This document shows, one piece after another, positions 7,169 through 15,705 of a DNA stretch of 64,000 nucleotides. The notes under the pieces are model-generated. The model was not told where the DNA came from. It worked only from the letters and a program-made list of their open reading frames with translations, and made no database searches. A program made the position numbers and the translations under genes. Position 1 is the stretch's first letter, and each line of letters starts with the position of its first letter. This DNA comes from Bacteroidales bacterium (GTDB lineage Bacteria; Bacteroidota; Bacteroidia; Bacteroidales; UBA4181), in contig JAFWVY010000023.1 in assembly GCA_017523725.1 (NCBI GenBank), positions 1 to 64,000 on the forward strand. The letters run 5' to 3'.

Positions 7169-9274
7169 TTAGGAAATGCGTCCCCAATTGATGGTGGAGG
7201 CGCGGCGCAGGGCGAGTTGCTGCCGCAGCATGCGGTGCTCCTGCGTTTGCAACTCCGGGTCGGCATCCAGGATGTCCCGGGCGGTTTCGTAGGCGTATTG
7301 CAGGATGTGCTGGTCGGTCGAGAGGTCTGCAATCTGCAGGTCGGCCATCTTGCCGCTTTGGCGGGTGCCTTCGATCTCTCCCTGTCCGCGCAGCTGCAAG
7401 TCGGCTTCGGCGATGCGGAAACCATCGGTGGTCCCGACCATGGTTTTGAGCCGTTTCCGGCTGGTTTCGGACAGCTTGTACGCTGTCAGCAGAATGCAGA
7501 AAGACTGGGAGGCGCCACGTCCCACGCGCCCGCGCAGCTGGTGCATCTGCGACAGGCCGAAACGTTCCGCGCTTTCGATGACCATGACCGTGGCGTTGGG
7601 TACGTCCACCCCCACTTCGATGACCGTCGTGGCCACCAGAATCTGGATTTCGCCGTTCTTGAACAGCCGCATGACCGTGTCTTTCTCGTGCGGTTTCATA
7701 CGTCCGTGTACCATGGCCATGCTGTATTCCGTCTCTGGAAAGAAGTCGCGCAGGGTCATGAACCCGTGTTCGAGGTTTTCGTAGTCGAGTTTCTCGGATT
7801 CTTCGATGAGCGGATAGACATAATAAATCTGCCGTCCTTCGGCTATCTGCTTCTTCATGAAGTCGAAGACTTTGGTGCGGGCGGTGTCGAAGAAATGAAA
7901 CGTCTTGACCGGATGGCGTCCTGGCGGCAGTTCGTCGATGACGGACACGTCCAGGTCGCCGTACAGGGTCATGGCCAGCGTCCGCGGAATAGGGGTGGCG
8001 GTCATGACGAGGATGTGGGGCGGCCGCTCGTTCTTCTGCCACATTTCGGCCCGCTGTGCCACGCCGAAGCGGTGCTGTTCGTCGATGATGACCAGCCCGA
8101 GATTCCGGAAGCGCACGTTGTCTTCTATCAAAGCGTGGGTCCCGATGAGGATGTGGGTCGATCCGTCTGCGAGGTGTTCGAAAAGTGGTTTGCGGCGCGC
8201 CGCCGTGACACTGCCTGTGAGCAGTTCAACCTGGACCGGCAGCGGCGCAAGCATGCGTGTGAGGGTCTGGTAATGCTGCTGTGCCAGGATTTCGGTGGGA
8301 GCCATGATACAGGCCTGGAAACCGTTGCCGATGGCGATGAGCATGCAGAGCAGGGCGACCAGCGTCTTGCCGCTGCCGACATCGCCTTGCAGCAGGCGGT
8401 TCATCTGCCGTCCGCCCGCCATGTCGTTCCGGATTTCCCGGATGACGCGTTTCTGTGCATTGGTGAGCTCGAACGGCAGACAGGTGCGGTAGAAGGTGTG
8501 GAAAAGTTCTCCGACAGAGCTGAACCGGAATCCTTCGGTGTGCAGTTTCCGGGCCTGTTTGTTCTGCAGGATCTGCAGCTGCATGAAGAACAGCTCTTCG
8601 AATTTAAGCCGGTATTCTGCCTGGTGCAGCATGTCGGCGTCCTGCGGAAAGTGTATCTGCTGCAGCGCCTGATGCAGGCTGAGCAGGTGCAGCTGTCTGA
8701 CCATCTGCTGCGGCAGCACTTCGCCGATGGCATGCGGCAGACCCTGCCAGACGGTCCGGATCATTTTCCGGATGACTTTCGATCCGATGTAGTGTGCCTT
8801 GAGCCGTTCGGTGGTGCTGTACTGCGGTTCCAGTCCGGCCTGCATGACGTTCTGGCTGGTGGCCGGTTCCAGTTCCGGATGGACGAAGTTGATCCGGCTG
8901 CCGAATACGGAGGGTTTGCCGAAAAGGATGTAGTCCACGTCGGTCTTGAGGGTGCGCTCCATATACTTCACCCCTTTGAAGAAGACGACTTCCACGCTGC
9001 CGGTCTTGTCGGCAAATGTCACGGAAAGCCGCTCCTTCGGCGGCGCACCGATTTTTTTCCAGCCGGTGCATCTGCCCTTGAGCTGGATGTAGTGCTGCTC
9101 GTCCGGCACCAGTTCCTGCACGGTGTAGAATCGGGTACGGTCGATGTGCTTGTACGGGAAGAAAAACAGCAAGTCGCCGAAAGTGTGCAGGGACAGTTCC
9201 TTGCCGATCAGTTCGGCCCGTTTCGGTCCGATGCCCGGCAGAAATTTTATGTCGCGGCTGAGGTAGGCTTGCAT
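7169..9274 (-). CDS. recG: ATP-dependent DNA helicase RecG
   Basis: 701 residues, full length for RecG. The wedge/OB domain occupies about the first 250 residues. Helicase motifs follow: LLQGDVGSGKTLVAL (Walker A), IIDEQHRFGV (DEQH Walker B), MTATPIPRTLA (motif III), then QLRGRVGRG (motif VI) and the TRG region. It remodels stalled forks and Holliday junctions. It follows the ABC ATPase gene by 8 bp and appears to be the last gene of that transporter operon, an odd pairing with no evident functional link. Confidence 0.95.
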   Translation of the reverse strand: MQAYLSRDIKFLPGIGPKRAELIGKELSLHTFGDLLFFFPYKHIDRTRFYTVQELVPDEQHYIQLKGRCTGWKKIGAPPKERLSVTFADKTGSVEVVFFKGVKYMERTLKTDVDYILFGKPSVFGSRINFVHPELEPATSQNVMQAGLEPQYSTTERLKAHYIGSKVIRKMIRTVWQGLPHAIGEVLPQQMVRQLHLLSLHQALQQIHFPQDADMLHQAEYRLKFEELFFMQLQILQNKQARKLHTEGFRFSSVGELFHTFYRTCLPFELTNAQKRVIREIRNDMAGGRQMNRLLQGDVGSGKTLVALLCMLIAIGNGFQACIMAPTEILAQQHYQTLTRMLAPLPVQVELLTGSVTAARRKPLFEHLADGSTHILIGTHALIEDNVRFRNLGLVIIDEQHRFGVAQRAEMWQKNERPPHILVMTATPIPRTLAMTLYGDLDVSVIDELPPGRHPVKTFHFFDTARTKVFDFMKKQIAEGRQIYYVYPLIEESEKLDYENLEHGFMTLRDFFPETEYSMAMVHGRMKPHEKDTVMRLFKNGEIQILVATTVIEVGVDVPNATVMVIESAERFGLSQMHQLRGRVGRGASQSFCILLTAYKLSETSRKRLKTMVGTTDGFRIAEADLQLRGQGEIEGTRQSGKMADLQIADLSTDQHILQYAYETARDILDADPELQTQEHRMLRQQLALRRASTINWGRIS

Positions 9275-9282
9275 GGCACAGG

Positions 9283-10293
9283 TTATTGCGGACGGATGGT
9301 CTCGAACAGCTGGCTCAGGTCTTCCAGCGAAGCAACATCGAAGGTGCGGTCACGGAAAATCACCTGGCATCCGTCCGGGTCATGGGCGTCAGGCGTCAGG
9401 CGTAATGCCGCATTCTCCGGCTCGGATACGATACGGAATCCGTTGCGGACAGCCATGTGACAGATCCATAACCGGTTCGGGATTTCCATGGCGACAAAGG
9501 CCGTGGGCGCCTTGTCACGGATGACCGTGAATTGGCCTTGTGTGGCGTCAAAACGGATATCTCCGGTGGCGAAGAATCGGCCGAACTCGCCGGAGAGAAC
9601 CAGTTGCTCGGGGCTTCCGGTGACGAGTCCCGCCGTTTGTGAGAGCAGCCAGATGCGGTCGGCGTATTGCAGTGCCAGATCCGTATCGTGCGTGGAAAGC
9701 AGGATGGTCTTATGTTGTTGCATGGAGAGCCGGCGGAGCATCATCATCATGGCGATTCTGCTCGGCAGGTCGAGAAATGCCGTGGGCTCGTCCAAGAGAA
9801 TGATGGGGCATTCTTGGGCGATGGCCTTGGCAATCATGGCTTTCTGCCTTTCTCCGTCGCTGAGTGACGCCATCGGACGCCGGGCGAACGGCGTCAGGGA
9901 CATGGCATCCATCGCCTGTTCAACCAGCATACGGTCTTTTTCGCGCGGCGTGCCCCAGAAGTCGGTATGCGGATGCCGGCCCATCATAATCACGTCATAG
10001 ACCGTCACACCGCCGAACAGGTCGTTGTCGGTCATCACGACGGCAATCATGCGCGAGATTTCGCCATGCGACATGTTTTGCATGGGCCGTCCGCCGAGGC
10101 GGACTTCGCCGGCGAGTGGCTCCTGCAGCCGGCTGAGCGTGCGCATCAGGGTGGATTTGCCGGCTCCGTTCGGGCCGAGCAGACAGGTCAGCATGGCCGG
10201 CTGGAGTTCCAGGTTCAAGTCCCGGTGGAGGACTTTGTCTGCGTAGCCGATGCTCAGACCGTGTCCGGAGAGGGTGTTTTTTCTTTCTTCCAT
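9283..10293 (-). CDS. ABC transporter ATPase, FecCD/BtuCD importer type
   Basis: 336 residues. Walker A GPNGAGKST (40-48), signature SLSDGE (143-148), Walker B ILLDEP (165-170) and the switch His in STHD are all present, so it should be active. It forms a Fec/Btu-type importer with the permease (5 bp upstream) and the binding lipoprotein. About 80 residues after the usual end of the ATPase core form an extra C-terminal domain. The cargo (ferric siderophore, haem or cobalamin) cannot be told from sequence. Confidence 0.85.
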   Translation of the reverse strand: MEERKNTLSGHGLSIGYADKVLHRDLNLELQPAMLTCLLGPNGAGKSTLMRTLSRLQEPLAGEVRLGGRPMQNMSHGEISRMIAVVMTDNDLFGGVTVYDVIMMGRHPHTDFWGTPREKDRMLVEQAMDAMSLTPFARRPMASLSDGERQKAMIAKAIAQECPIILLDEPTAFLDLPSRIAMMMMLRRLSMQQHKTILLSTHDTDLALQYADRIWLLSQTAGLVTGSPEQLVLSGEFGRFFATGDIRFDATQGQFTVIRDKAPTAFVAMEIPNRLWICHMAVRNGFRIVSEPENAALRLTPDAHDPDGCQVIFRDRTFDVASLEDLSQLFETIRPQ

Positions 10294-10298
10294 GGCCG

Positions 10299-11336
10299 TC
10301 AGATATGCTGTCTGTGCAGGATGATATAAAGGACGACCGGTGCCCCGACGATGGGGGTGATGGTGTTGATGGGCAGGATGCTGCCGTTGGACGGGATGAG
10401 CGTGCACAGGTTGCATCCCAGCGAAATGACAGCGCCGGTGAGAATGACCAGCGGCATGAGTTGCCGGTGGTTGCTGCAGCGGGATAGCAGCCGGGCGATG
10501 TGGGGCACGGCCAGGCCGATGAAAGCAATCGGGCCGCAGAAGGCCGTGACCGTAGCGGTGAGCAGGCCGGTCACCGCCAGAATGGCGATGCGGACCCGTT
10601 TCAGACGTACGCCGAGGTTGACTGCGTAATTCTCACCCAGCAGCAGGGCGTTGAGCGGTTTGATGAGCAGCGTGGCACCGAGAAGTCCCAGCGCGATGGT
10701 GATGCAGAAAAACGGCAGCCGTTCGGCCACGACGCTGGTGTAATTGCCCATGCTCCAGAATACGAAGTGGCGGATATTGTCGCTGGAGGCATAGAAATTC
10801 AGCACGTAGATGACCGAAGAAGACAGATAGCCGATCATGATGCCGATGATGAGCAGCATGACATTGTTCCTCACGCGGGAAGAAAACCAGATGACGACGG
10901 CCATGACGGCCATAGAGCCGATGAAGGCGGCCAGAATGACAAACATGCTGCGGCTGACAGAGATGGAGAGAATCTGTCCCACCGAACCGCCGAAGCACAG
11001 CATGACGATGGCCACGCTCAGGCTGGCACCGGAGCTGATACCGAGGATGGATGGATCGGCCAGCGCATTGCGGAACAGGGTCTGCATCAGCAGGCCTGCC
11101 ACGGCCAGCGCGGCACCGGACACCGCGGCCGTGACGGCTTGTGGCACTCGGTAGGACAGTACGATATTCCGCCAGACTTCCGGGACGCCGTCCCGGCCGA
11201 GGATGATGTCGAAAACATCGGCGGCGGGGATGCGTACGGCGCCGATGAACAAGTTGCCCAGCAGCAGCGCAGGCAGCAGCAGGATGAGCAACAGTAACAT
11301 GCGGTAGAATGTCTTGTCGGGAGCCGTCTGTGTCAT
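10299..11336 (-). CDS. ABC transporter permease, FecCD family
   Basis: 345 residues, very hydrophobic, about ten membrane segments. Family motifs RVPQAVTAAVSGAALAVAG and NALADPSILGISSGA, with a C-terminal GLAVPHIARL, identify the FecCD/BtuC fold that forms the inner-membrane channel of iron-siderophore, haem or B12 importers. The ATG overlaps the TGA of the binding-protein gene by 4 bp, so the genes are translationally coupled. Confidence 0.9.
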   Translation of the reverse strand: MTQTAPDKTFYRMLLLLILLLPALLLGNLFIGAVRIPAADVFDIILGRDGVPEVWRNIVLSYRVPQAVTAAVSGAALAVAGLLMQTLFRNALADPSILGISSGASLSVAIVMLCFGGSVGQILSISVSRSMFVILAAFIGSMAVMAVVIWFSSRVRNNVMLLIIGIMIGYLSSSVIYVLNFYASSDNIRHFVFWSMGNYTSVVAERLPFFCITIALGLLGATLLIKPLNALLLGENYAVNLGVRLKRVRIAILAVTGLLTATVTAFCGPIAFIGLAVPHIARLLSRCSNHRQLMPLVILTGAVISLGCNLCTLIPSNGSILPINTITPIVGAPVVLYIILHRQHI

Positions 11337-12520
11337 TCTTCCATCATTTGAAAGTAAACCGGTTCGTAGCCGGGCAGCAACTCCGGATGGACCAGCTTGA
11401 CCAGGTCGGCCAGTACGATGTCGGGTTGCAGCAGTCCACGCTCGTAGTAAGGGCGCCGAGCCGTGTTGCACACGATGATGTGACGTTCGCGGTACGCCTT
11501 GAAGTAAGTGTAGGGCAGGTAATCCCGGGCGAGTTGACTGTAAGTGAGCTCGTCTCCGTCCATGTGGTATTTGATGACCCAGAAATCGCCTTCCCCCGCC
11601 TTGTTGTAAACCGTTTCGAACGAGAGCATCAGCGAACCGGTCGAGCGGTCTTCACGCCAGAGATAGTCCAGGCCGGCGTCCCGGAAGAAACGGCCCATGT
11701 AGCTGGAACCGCCGGGTACCGACCAGGTCTGTCCGTATTTCATTTCCGAAAAGACCGTGGGCCGCGAGGTGGCCGCGGCAGCCGCCTCGGAAATCTGTTG
11801 ATACCGTTTAGCGATGCCCCGGAAAAGGGTGTCTGCCTTGTCGGACAGGTCGTAGAAGGCCGCCAGGAACTTAATCCATTCGGCCCGTCCCAGCGGCGTG
11901 TTTTCCATATAGTTGACACATTGTACCAACGGAATGCCCGTCTGTTCTGCCGCGCCATAGTCGCTTCCTTCGAATGGGCTGACAATCAAGATGTCAGGAT
12001 GGCTCATCAGCAGCGGCTCCAGATTCATGTCGGCCGCCTGGCCCAGCGAAGCGATTTGTTTGAGCCGGATGCCTTCCTGGATGAGCGAGTCGGAGATGAA
12101 TTCGGGTTCTGCAACGGCCACGATGGTGCCGGCGACGTCAAGGGTCTGCAGCATACAGACATCGGTGCCGAACAGGCAGGCGGTCCGGGTGACGGGTATC
12201 TGGACAGGGATACCGGCGGGCAGGTGTCCGGGCAGCAGATTTTTGTCCCGGTACAGATAATAGCGGGCCAGTGTGTGCAGCGTGTCCCACGGGTCGCGGA
12301 CCGTGAGACAGGTATAACCTTCGTGCCGGACCATGGTGAATCCCGATGCATATTGTATTTCCGAACGGATTGAATCCCGGTCGTACGGCGAACCGGCGCC
12401 CGTGCCGTTCTGCGGCATCCGGCATCCTGTGCAGAGCAGGCTCAGCCACAATCCGGCCAGCAGGGTCAGGAAGCCCGGCCAGATATGTCGGTGGGAGACA
12501 GTATGCGGGGATTCATTCAT
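11333..12520 (-). CDS. ABC transporter substrate-binding lipoprotein (BtuF/FecB type)
   Basis: 395 residues. A hydrophobic N-terminus ends in SLLCTGC, a lipobox with Cys33. The rest has the class III periplasmic binding protein layout: a first lobe with SLGQAADMNLEPLL, the family's G-x(5)-N-x-E-x-L block, then HPDILIVSPFE, a long linker helix, and a second lobe. It delivers a metal-organic ligand to the FecCD permease. The start at 12520 fits a perfect promoter at 12529-12559. First gene of a four-gene unit ending in recG. Confidence 0.85.
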   Translation of the reverse strand: MNESPHTVSHRHIWPGFLTLLAGLWLSLLCTGCRMPQNGTGAGSPYDRDSIRSEIQYASGFTMVRHEGYTCLTVRDPWDTLHTLARYYLYRDKNLLPGHLPAGIPVQIPVTRTACLFGTDVCMLQTLDVAGTIVAVAEPEFISDSLIQEGIRLKQIASLGQAADMNLEPLLMSHPDILIVSPFEGSDYGAAEQTGIPLVQCVNYMENTPLGRAEWIKFLAAFYDLSDKADTLFRGIAKRYQQISEAAAAATSRPTVFSEMKYGQTWSVPGGSSYMGRFFRDAGLDYLWREDRSTGSLMLSFETVYNKAGEGDFWVIKYHMDGDELTYSQLARDYLPYTYFKAYRERHIIVCNTARRPYYERGLLQPDIVLADLVKLVHPELLPGYEPVYFQMMEE

Positions 12521-12528
12521 AGGATATG

Positions 12529-12559
12529 CAAAGATAAGTAATTCGTCAGCGTCGGCAAA
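12529..12559 (-). promoter_or_regulatory. Full Bacteroidetes promoter TTTG-N19-TATCTTTG
   Basis: On the minus strand TTTG is at 12556-12559, then 19 bp, then TATCTTTG at 12529-12536, exactly the consensus -33/-7 arrangement. The start codon begins at 12520, so the transcript leader would be only a few nucleotides. The element lies mostly inside the 3' end of the AddB-like gene. Confidence 0.75.
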
Positions 12560-15506
12560 TGACTTTGAAGGGACAGTATTCACAGCGTTTGCGATCCGTG
12601 GTCTGGTCGAACGGCTGGTCCGAGCAGAAAATCTCTTCGAGCTGCGGCTGCAGCAACGCATCGAAGGCCGTCTGCAGCGGGCGGAAATCGTCAACAGGAA
12701 TCCCGTCGCACATCAACCGGTAATCACAGTCGTCCTGAAACAATTCCCGCAGGCTGACAATGCCCGGGGTAATGGCGTAACTGTTCCGGTCCGGCTGCAC
12801 GGAAAGAATGCGGGCATAAAGCATCAACTGCCTGGCGGCTGCCAGGTCTTCGCCGCTGTCCCGGTCGAACAGATTCTCTAATGACTTGATTTGTTTTTTG
12901 ATACGTCCAGTCTTGTAGTCGAGGATACGCCATCGTCCTTCGTGCCAGTCCATGCGGTCGACGATGCCTCCGATCCGGACACCGATGCCGGGACGGGTTG
13001 CCAAGGGCGTGGCCGTCGACACCCAGCCTTCCAGCATGACAGGAGTGAACGCCCCCCAGCGTATCTCGGTCTCGAGCAACCGCCGCATGTACTTGAGCAG
13101 GACTCCGCTGACAATCTGCAGCTGTCCGCTCAACTGGCCGCCGGCGTGCGGGGTGTTCCGATAGAATTCCTCTTCGATGGTTTCCTGCAGGAGCCGTTTC
13201 AGATGGTCGCCGTCTTTGCGCAGAGCCTGCAGCCTGGCGTGGTCAATATGTCCGTAGTCCGTGCCCGACGGGACGGCGGGATCGCCCGGTCCGGCCTGTG
13301 CGCCGTAAAGTTTCTGCATGGTTTTGTGGAAGATGTTCCCGAAAAGGCGCGGATCGATTTCTTCTGCGGTTTTTTCGGGTTCCTTCATGCCCTTGAGATG
13401 TTGGAAGTAGAACTTGAGCCGGCATTGCATGTAGGTGTTGATGGCCGACGGAGAAAGCGTCGACCCTTTCGTCCGGTCGGTCAGAAAGCGAGACAGCAAC
13501 TGTTCTGTCTCATCCGACCGCTGTTGGCATATGACATGCTCCGGGGCGGCCTTGATCGTGAAAACGACCTGGTCTTCCTCCACATGGAAGGCCGGTTCGA
13601 ACTGCAGTTGGGTCAGGAAACGGCTCTTTTCGATGTTGGATGTGTCGTTGGTGAACCAGAGGCACCGGATGAATCCGGCCCGCTGCATCAACCGGTAGAA
13701 ACAGTAGGCATGCAGAGAATCTTGATGGTCTGCGTCCGAAAGTCCGAACGGCGCACGGAAACTGTAGGGAATAAGCGAGGCGATGGCACTGGCCGGCGGC
13801 ATGATGTTTTCGTTCATCGACAGGATGATGACATGGTCGAAATCCAGTGTGCGGGTTTCGAGCATGCCCATGATCTGCAGCCCCTGCAAGGGTTCGCCAC
13901 TGAACGGGATGCGCAGGCGGCGGGTGTACTGCCGGAAAAGCCGTGCAAAGGCGTCCCATGTCAGGCCCAGGTCGCCGGAGACGGTGTCGGTCAGCCGCTG
14001 CAGGGCGGTATAGGCCGTATAAAGATAGGTGACGGGGTAGAGGAACTCGGATGCGCCGGCCTCGTCATCGGCCTGTTTCATCAAGGCGGCCGTCGTCTGG
14101 GTCAAGTCTTTAAGATAGTCGGCGTACTGCTGGTCGCGGTGCACTTCGAAGAACGAAGTCAGCCATGGCTGCAGGACATCGGGCGGCAGCGGAAGTCCGG
14201 TCTTTCCGTCCAGATGCCTGACGAGCAGCTCGGTCAGTTGCTGTCTTGTCAAAAGGATGAGGTTCAGTCTGGTTATTTCGTCGATGGCGTCGTGCAACGC
14301 ATCGGCCGCGAACAGATGCAGGTAGGGATGCATCCAGAGGTCGCGGACCGCCTGATGGTGAAACAGCGGTTCCCCGTCGGCCTCCCGGCAGGTCCGTTGC
14401 AGCTGGAAAATGCTGTCGTACAGACTGCATACAGGAGTGGACGACAGCGCATATCCCATCGTGATGTTGATTTTGCCGATTTCCGGCGGGATGCACGAAA
14501 GCATCGGTTGCAGCATCTGCTCGTCGGGCAGGACGACGGCCGTCCGGCTCCAGTCCTGTCCGGCGGTCCGGGACAGTTCCTGCAGCAGCGTGCCTGCCAT
14601 GCGTGCCTGTCCGGTTTCGGACGGCACGGCAATGATGCGCCAGTCTTTGGGCTGCGTGAGATGGTCCGTGTCCAGGCGGGTCGGCATGGGGTAGCGCTGC
14701 AGGTATTTCAGCAGAAAGCGTCCCGCTTCGTGCGGCACCGTTTCGTCCCGGTTCATGTAATAATTGTCGTAATCCCAGAAAAACAGCGCTTTGCCTGCGT
14801 TTTTCAGAAAGTCGAAAAGCACCGTCTCGCTTTTCGTCAGCGCATGGAATCCGATGAAGACATAGCAGGGACGTGACAGCCGGTCGCCGCCTTCCCGCCC
14901 GATGCGTTCGGCTGCGGTCCTGTAGACCATGCCTTCGTATCCGTTTCCCTGCTGTGCCAGCCGTTCGCGGAAGGCCTGGTAAAGCGGCGCGAGCAACGGC
15001 CAGAGACCGGAGAAGTTTTTCTTGAGGTCTTTGTCCCCGGTCTGTTCGCCGAAAGAGGTCCAGAATTGCCTGACGGCCTCGATCTGGTTGGGCGTGAGAT
15101 ATGAGAAATCGTCAGCCAATGTGCCTAAGTCGGCCATGTTCCTGAAGAGGGCTCCGGCGGGCGCCAGTTGTTTGTCAATCTCGTTGAAGTCGTTCAGAAT
15201 CAGTTCTCCCAGGTGATAGAATTCATCGAAGGATTTACTGCTCCCGGTCAGGTCACGGAAGGTCCGATAGAGCGTGACGGCCGCCTGCAGCCGGTCTGTG
15301 ATACGCAGTTCCGCAAGGTCGGACATCAGACTGTCGATGGACCGGTATTCCGGAGCCCATATCGGTTGTCCCGTACATTGCGAGAGCCATTTGTTGAAGA
15401 ACAGTGAGGCGCGTTTGTTCGGGAAGACCAGGCAGAAATCCTGCAGTTCTGTCCCGTAGGTCTGCCATAAATATTGTGCAGTCTGCTGTAGAAAACCCTG
15501 TGGCAT
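12546..15506 (-). CDS. PD-(D/E)XK nuclease, AddB-like
   Basis: 985 residues. The N-terminus has a degenerate helicase-like motif (LVFPNKRASLFFNKW). A C-terminal RecB-family nuclease follows: GGIVDRMDW, then ILDYKTGR with the catalytic Asp and Lys. One Cys in MQCRLKFYF and three in CEYCPFKVIC form the AddB-type 4Fe-4S staple. AddB works with the AddA helicase-nuclease in double-strand break resection, but no AddA gene is next to it here. The start at 15506 (ATG) was chosen over an in-frame TTG at 15551, which lies next to the promoter element. Confidence 0.8.
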   Translation of the reverse strand: MPQGFLQQTAQYLWQTYGTELQDFCLVFPNKRASLFFNKWLSQCTGQPIWAPEYRSIDSLMSDLAELRITDRLQAAVTLYRTFRDLTGSSKSFDEFYHLGELILNDFNEIDKQLAPAGALFRNMADLGTLADDFSYLTPNQIEAVRQFWTSFGEQTGDKDLKKNFSGLWPLLAPLYQAFRERLAQQGNGYEGMVYRTAAERIGREGGDRLSRPCYVFIGFHALTKSETVLFDFLKNAGKALFFWDYDNYYMNRDETVPHEAGRFLLKYLQRYPMPTRLDTDHLTQPKDWRIIAVPSETGQARMAGTLLQELSRTAGQDWSRTAVVLPDEQMLQPMLSCIPPEIGKINITMGYALSSTPVCSLYDSIFQLQRTCREADGEPLFHHQAVRDLWMHPYLHLFAADALHDAIDEITRLNLILLTRQQLTELLVRHLDGKTGLPLPPDVLQPWLTSFFEVHRDQQYADYLKDLTQTTAALMKQADDEAGASEFLYPVTYLYTAYTALQRLTDTVSGDLGLTWDAFARLFRQYTRRLRIPFSGEPLQGLQIMGMLETRTLDFDHVIILSMNENIMPPASAIASLIPYSFRAPFGLSDADHQDSLHAYCFYRLMQRAGFIRCLWFTNDTSNIEKSRFLTQLQFEPAFHVEEDQVVFTIKAAPEHVICQQRSDETEQLLSRFLTDRTKGSTLSPSAINTYMQCRLKFYFQHLKGMKEPEKTAEEIDPRLFGNIFHKTMQKLYGAQAGPGDPAVPSGTDYGHIDHARLQALRKDGDHLKRLLQETIEEEFYRNTPHAGGQLSGQLQIVSGVLLKYMRRLLETEIRWGAFTPVMLEGWVSTATPLATRPGIGVRIGGIVDRMDWHEGRWRILDYKTGRIKKQIKSLENLFDRDSGEDLAAARQLMLYARILSVQPDRNSYAITPGIVSLRELFQDDCDYRLMCDGIPVDDFRPLQTAFDALLQPQLEEIFCSDQPFDQTTDRKRCEYCPFKVICRR

Positions 15507-15558
15507 GGTATGGAAATCGGATAGGTGTATTGTGGCCGGCCGCGGTGCCAATGCTTTG

Positions 15559-15566
15559 CAAAAGTA
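15559..15566 (-). promoter_or_regulatory. Bacteroidetes -7 element (TACTTTTG) for the AddB-like gene
   Basis: Matches TAnnTTTG, 52 bp upstream of the ATG at 15506. Confidence 0.5.
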
Positions 15567-15673
15567 AGATTTATGCGGGCTTTGGAAAACGCTTTTCCGA
15601 AGTTTTTACGGACCGTCCCCATTCTTTTTGACCGGCGTATCCCGGCCCGATGGTTTTCAAACGGCGAAAATGC

Positions 15674-15681
15674 TATATTTG
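15674..15681 (+). promoter_or_regulatory. Bacteroidetes -7 element (TATATTTG) for the HU-CCDC81/SPOR gene
   Basis: Matches TAnnTTTG, 24 bp before the ATG at 15706. It rules out the in-frame start codons at 15628 and 15670. Confidence 0.55.
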
Positions 15682-15705
15682 CATTCAAACAGCTTCTCAA
15701 CGGGT

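Noticed and set aside
7217-9460. 747-codon open frame on the plus strand
   Set aside because: Fully antisense to recG, whose helicase motifs are complete.
12891-14876. 661-codon open frame on the plus strand
   Set aside because: Antisense to the AddB-like nuclease gene, with no promoter or family features.
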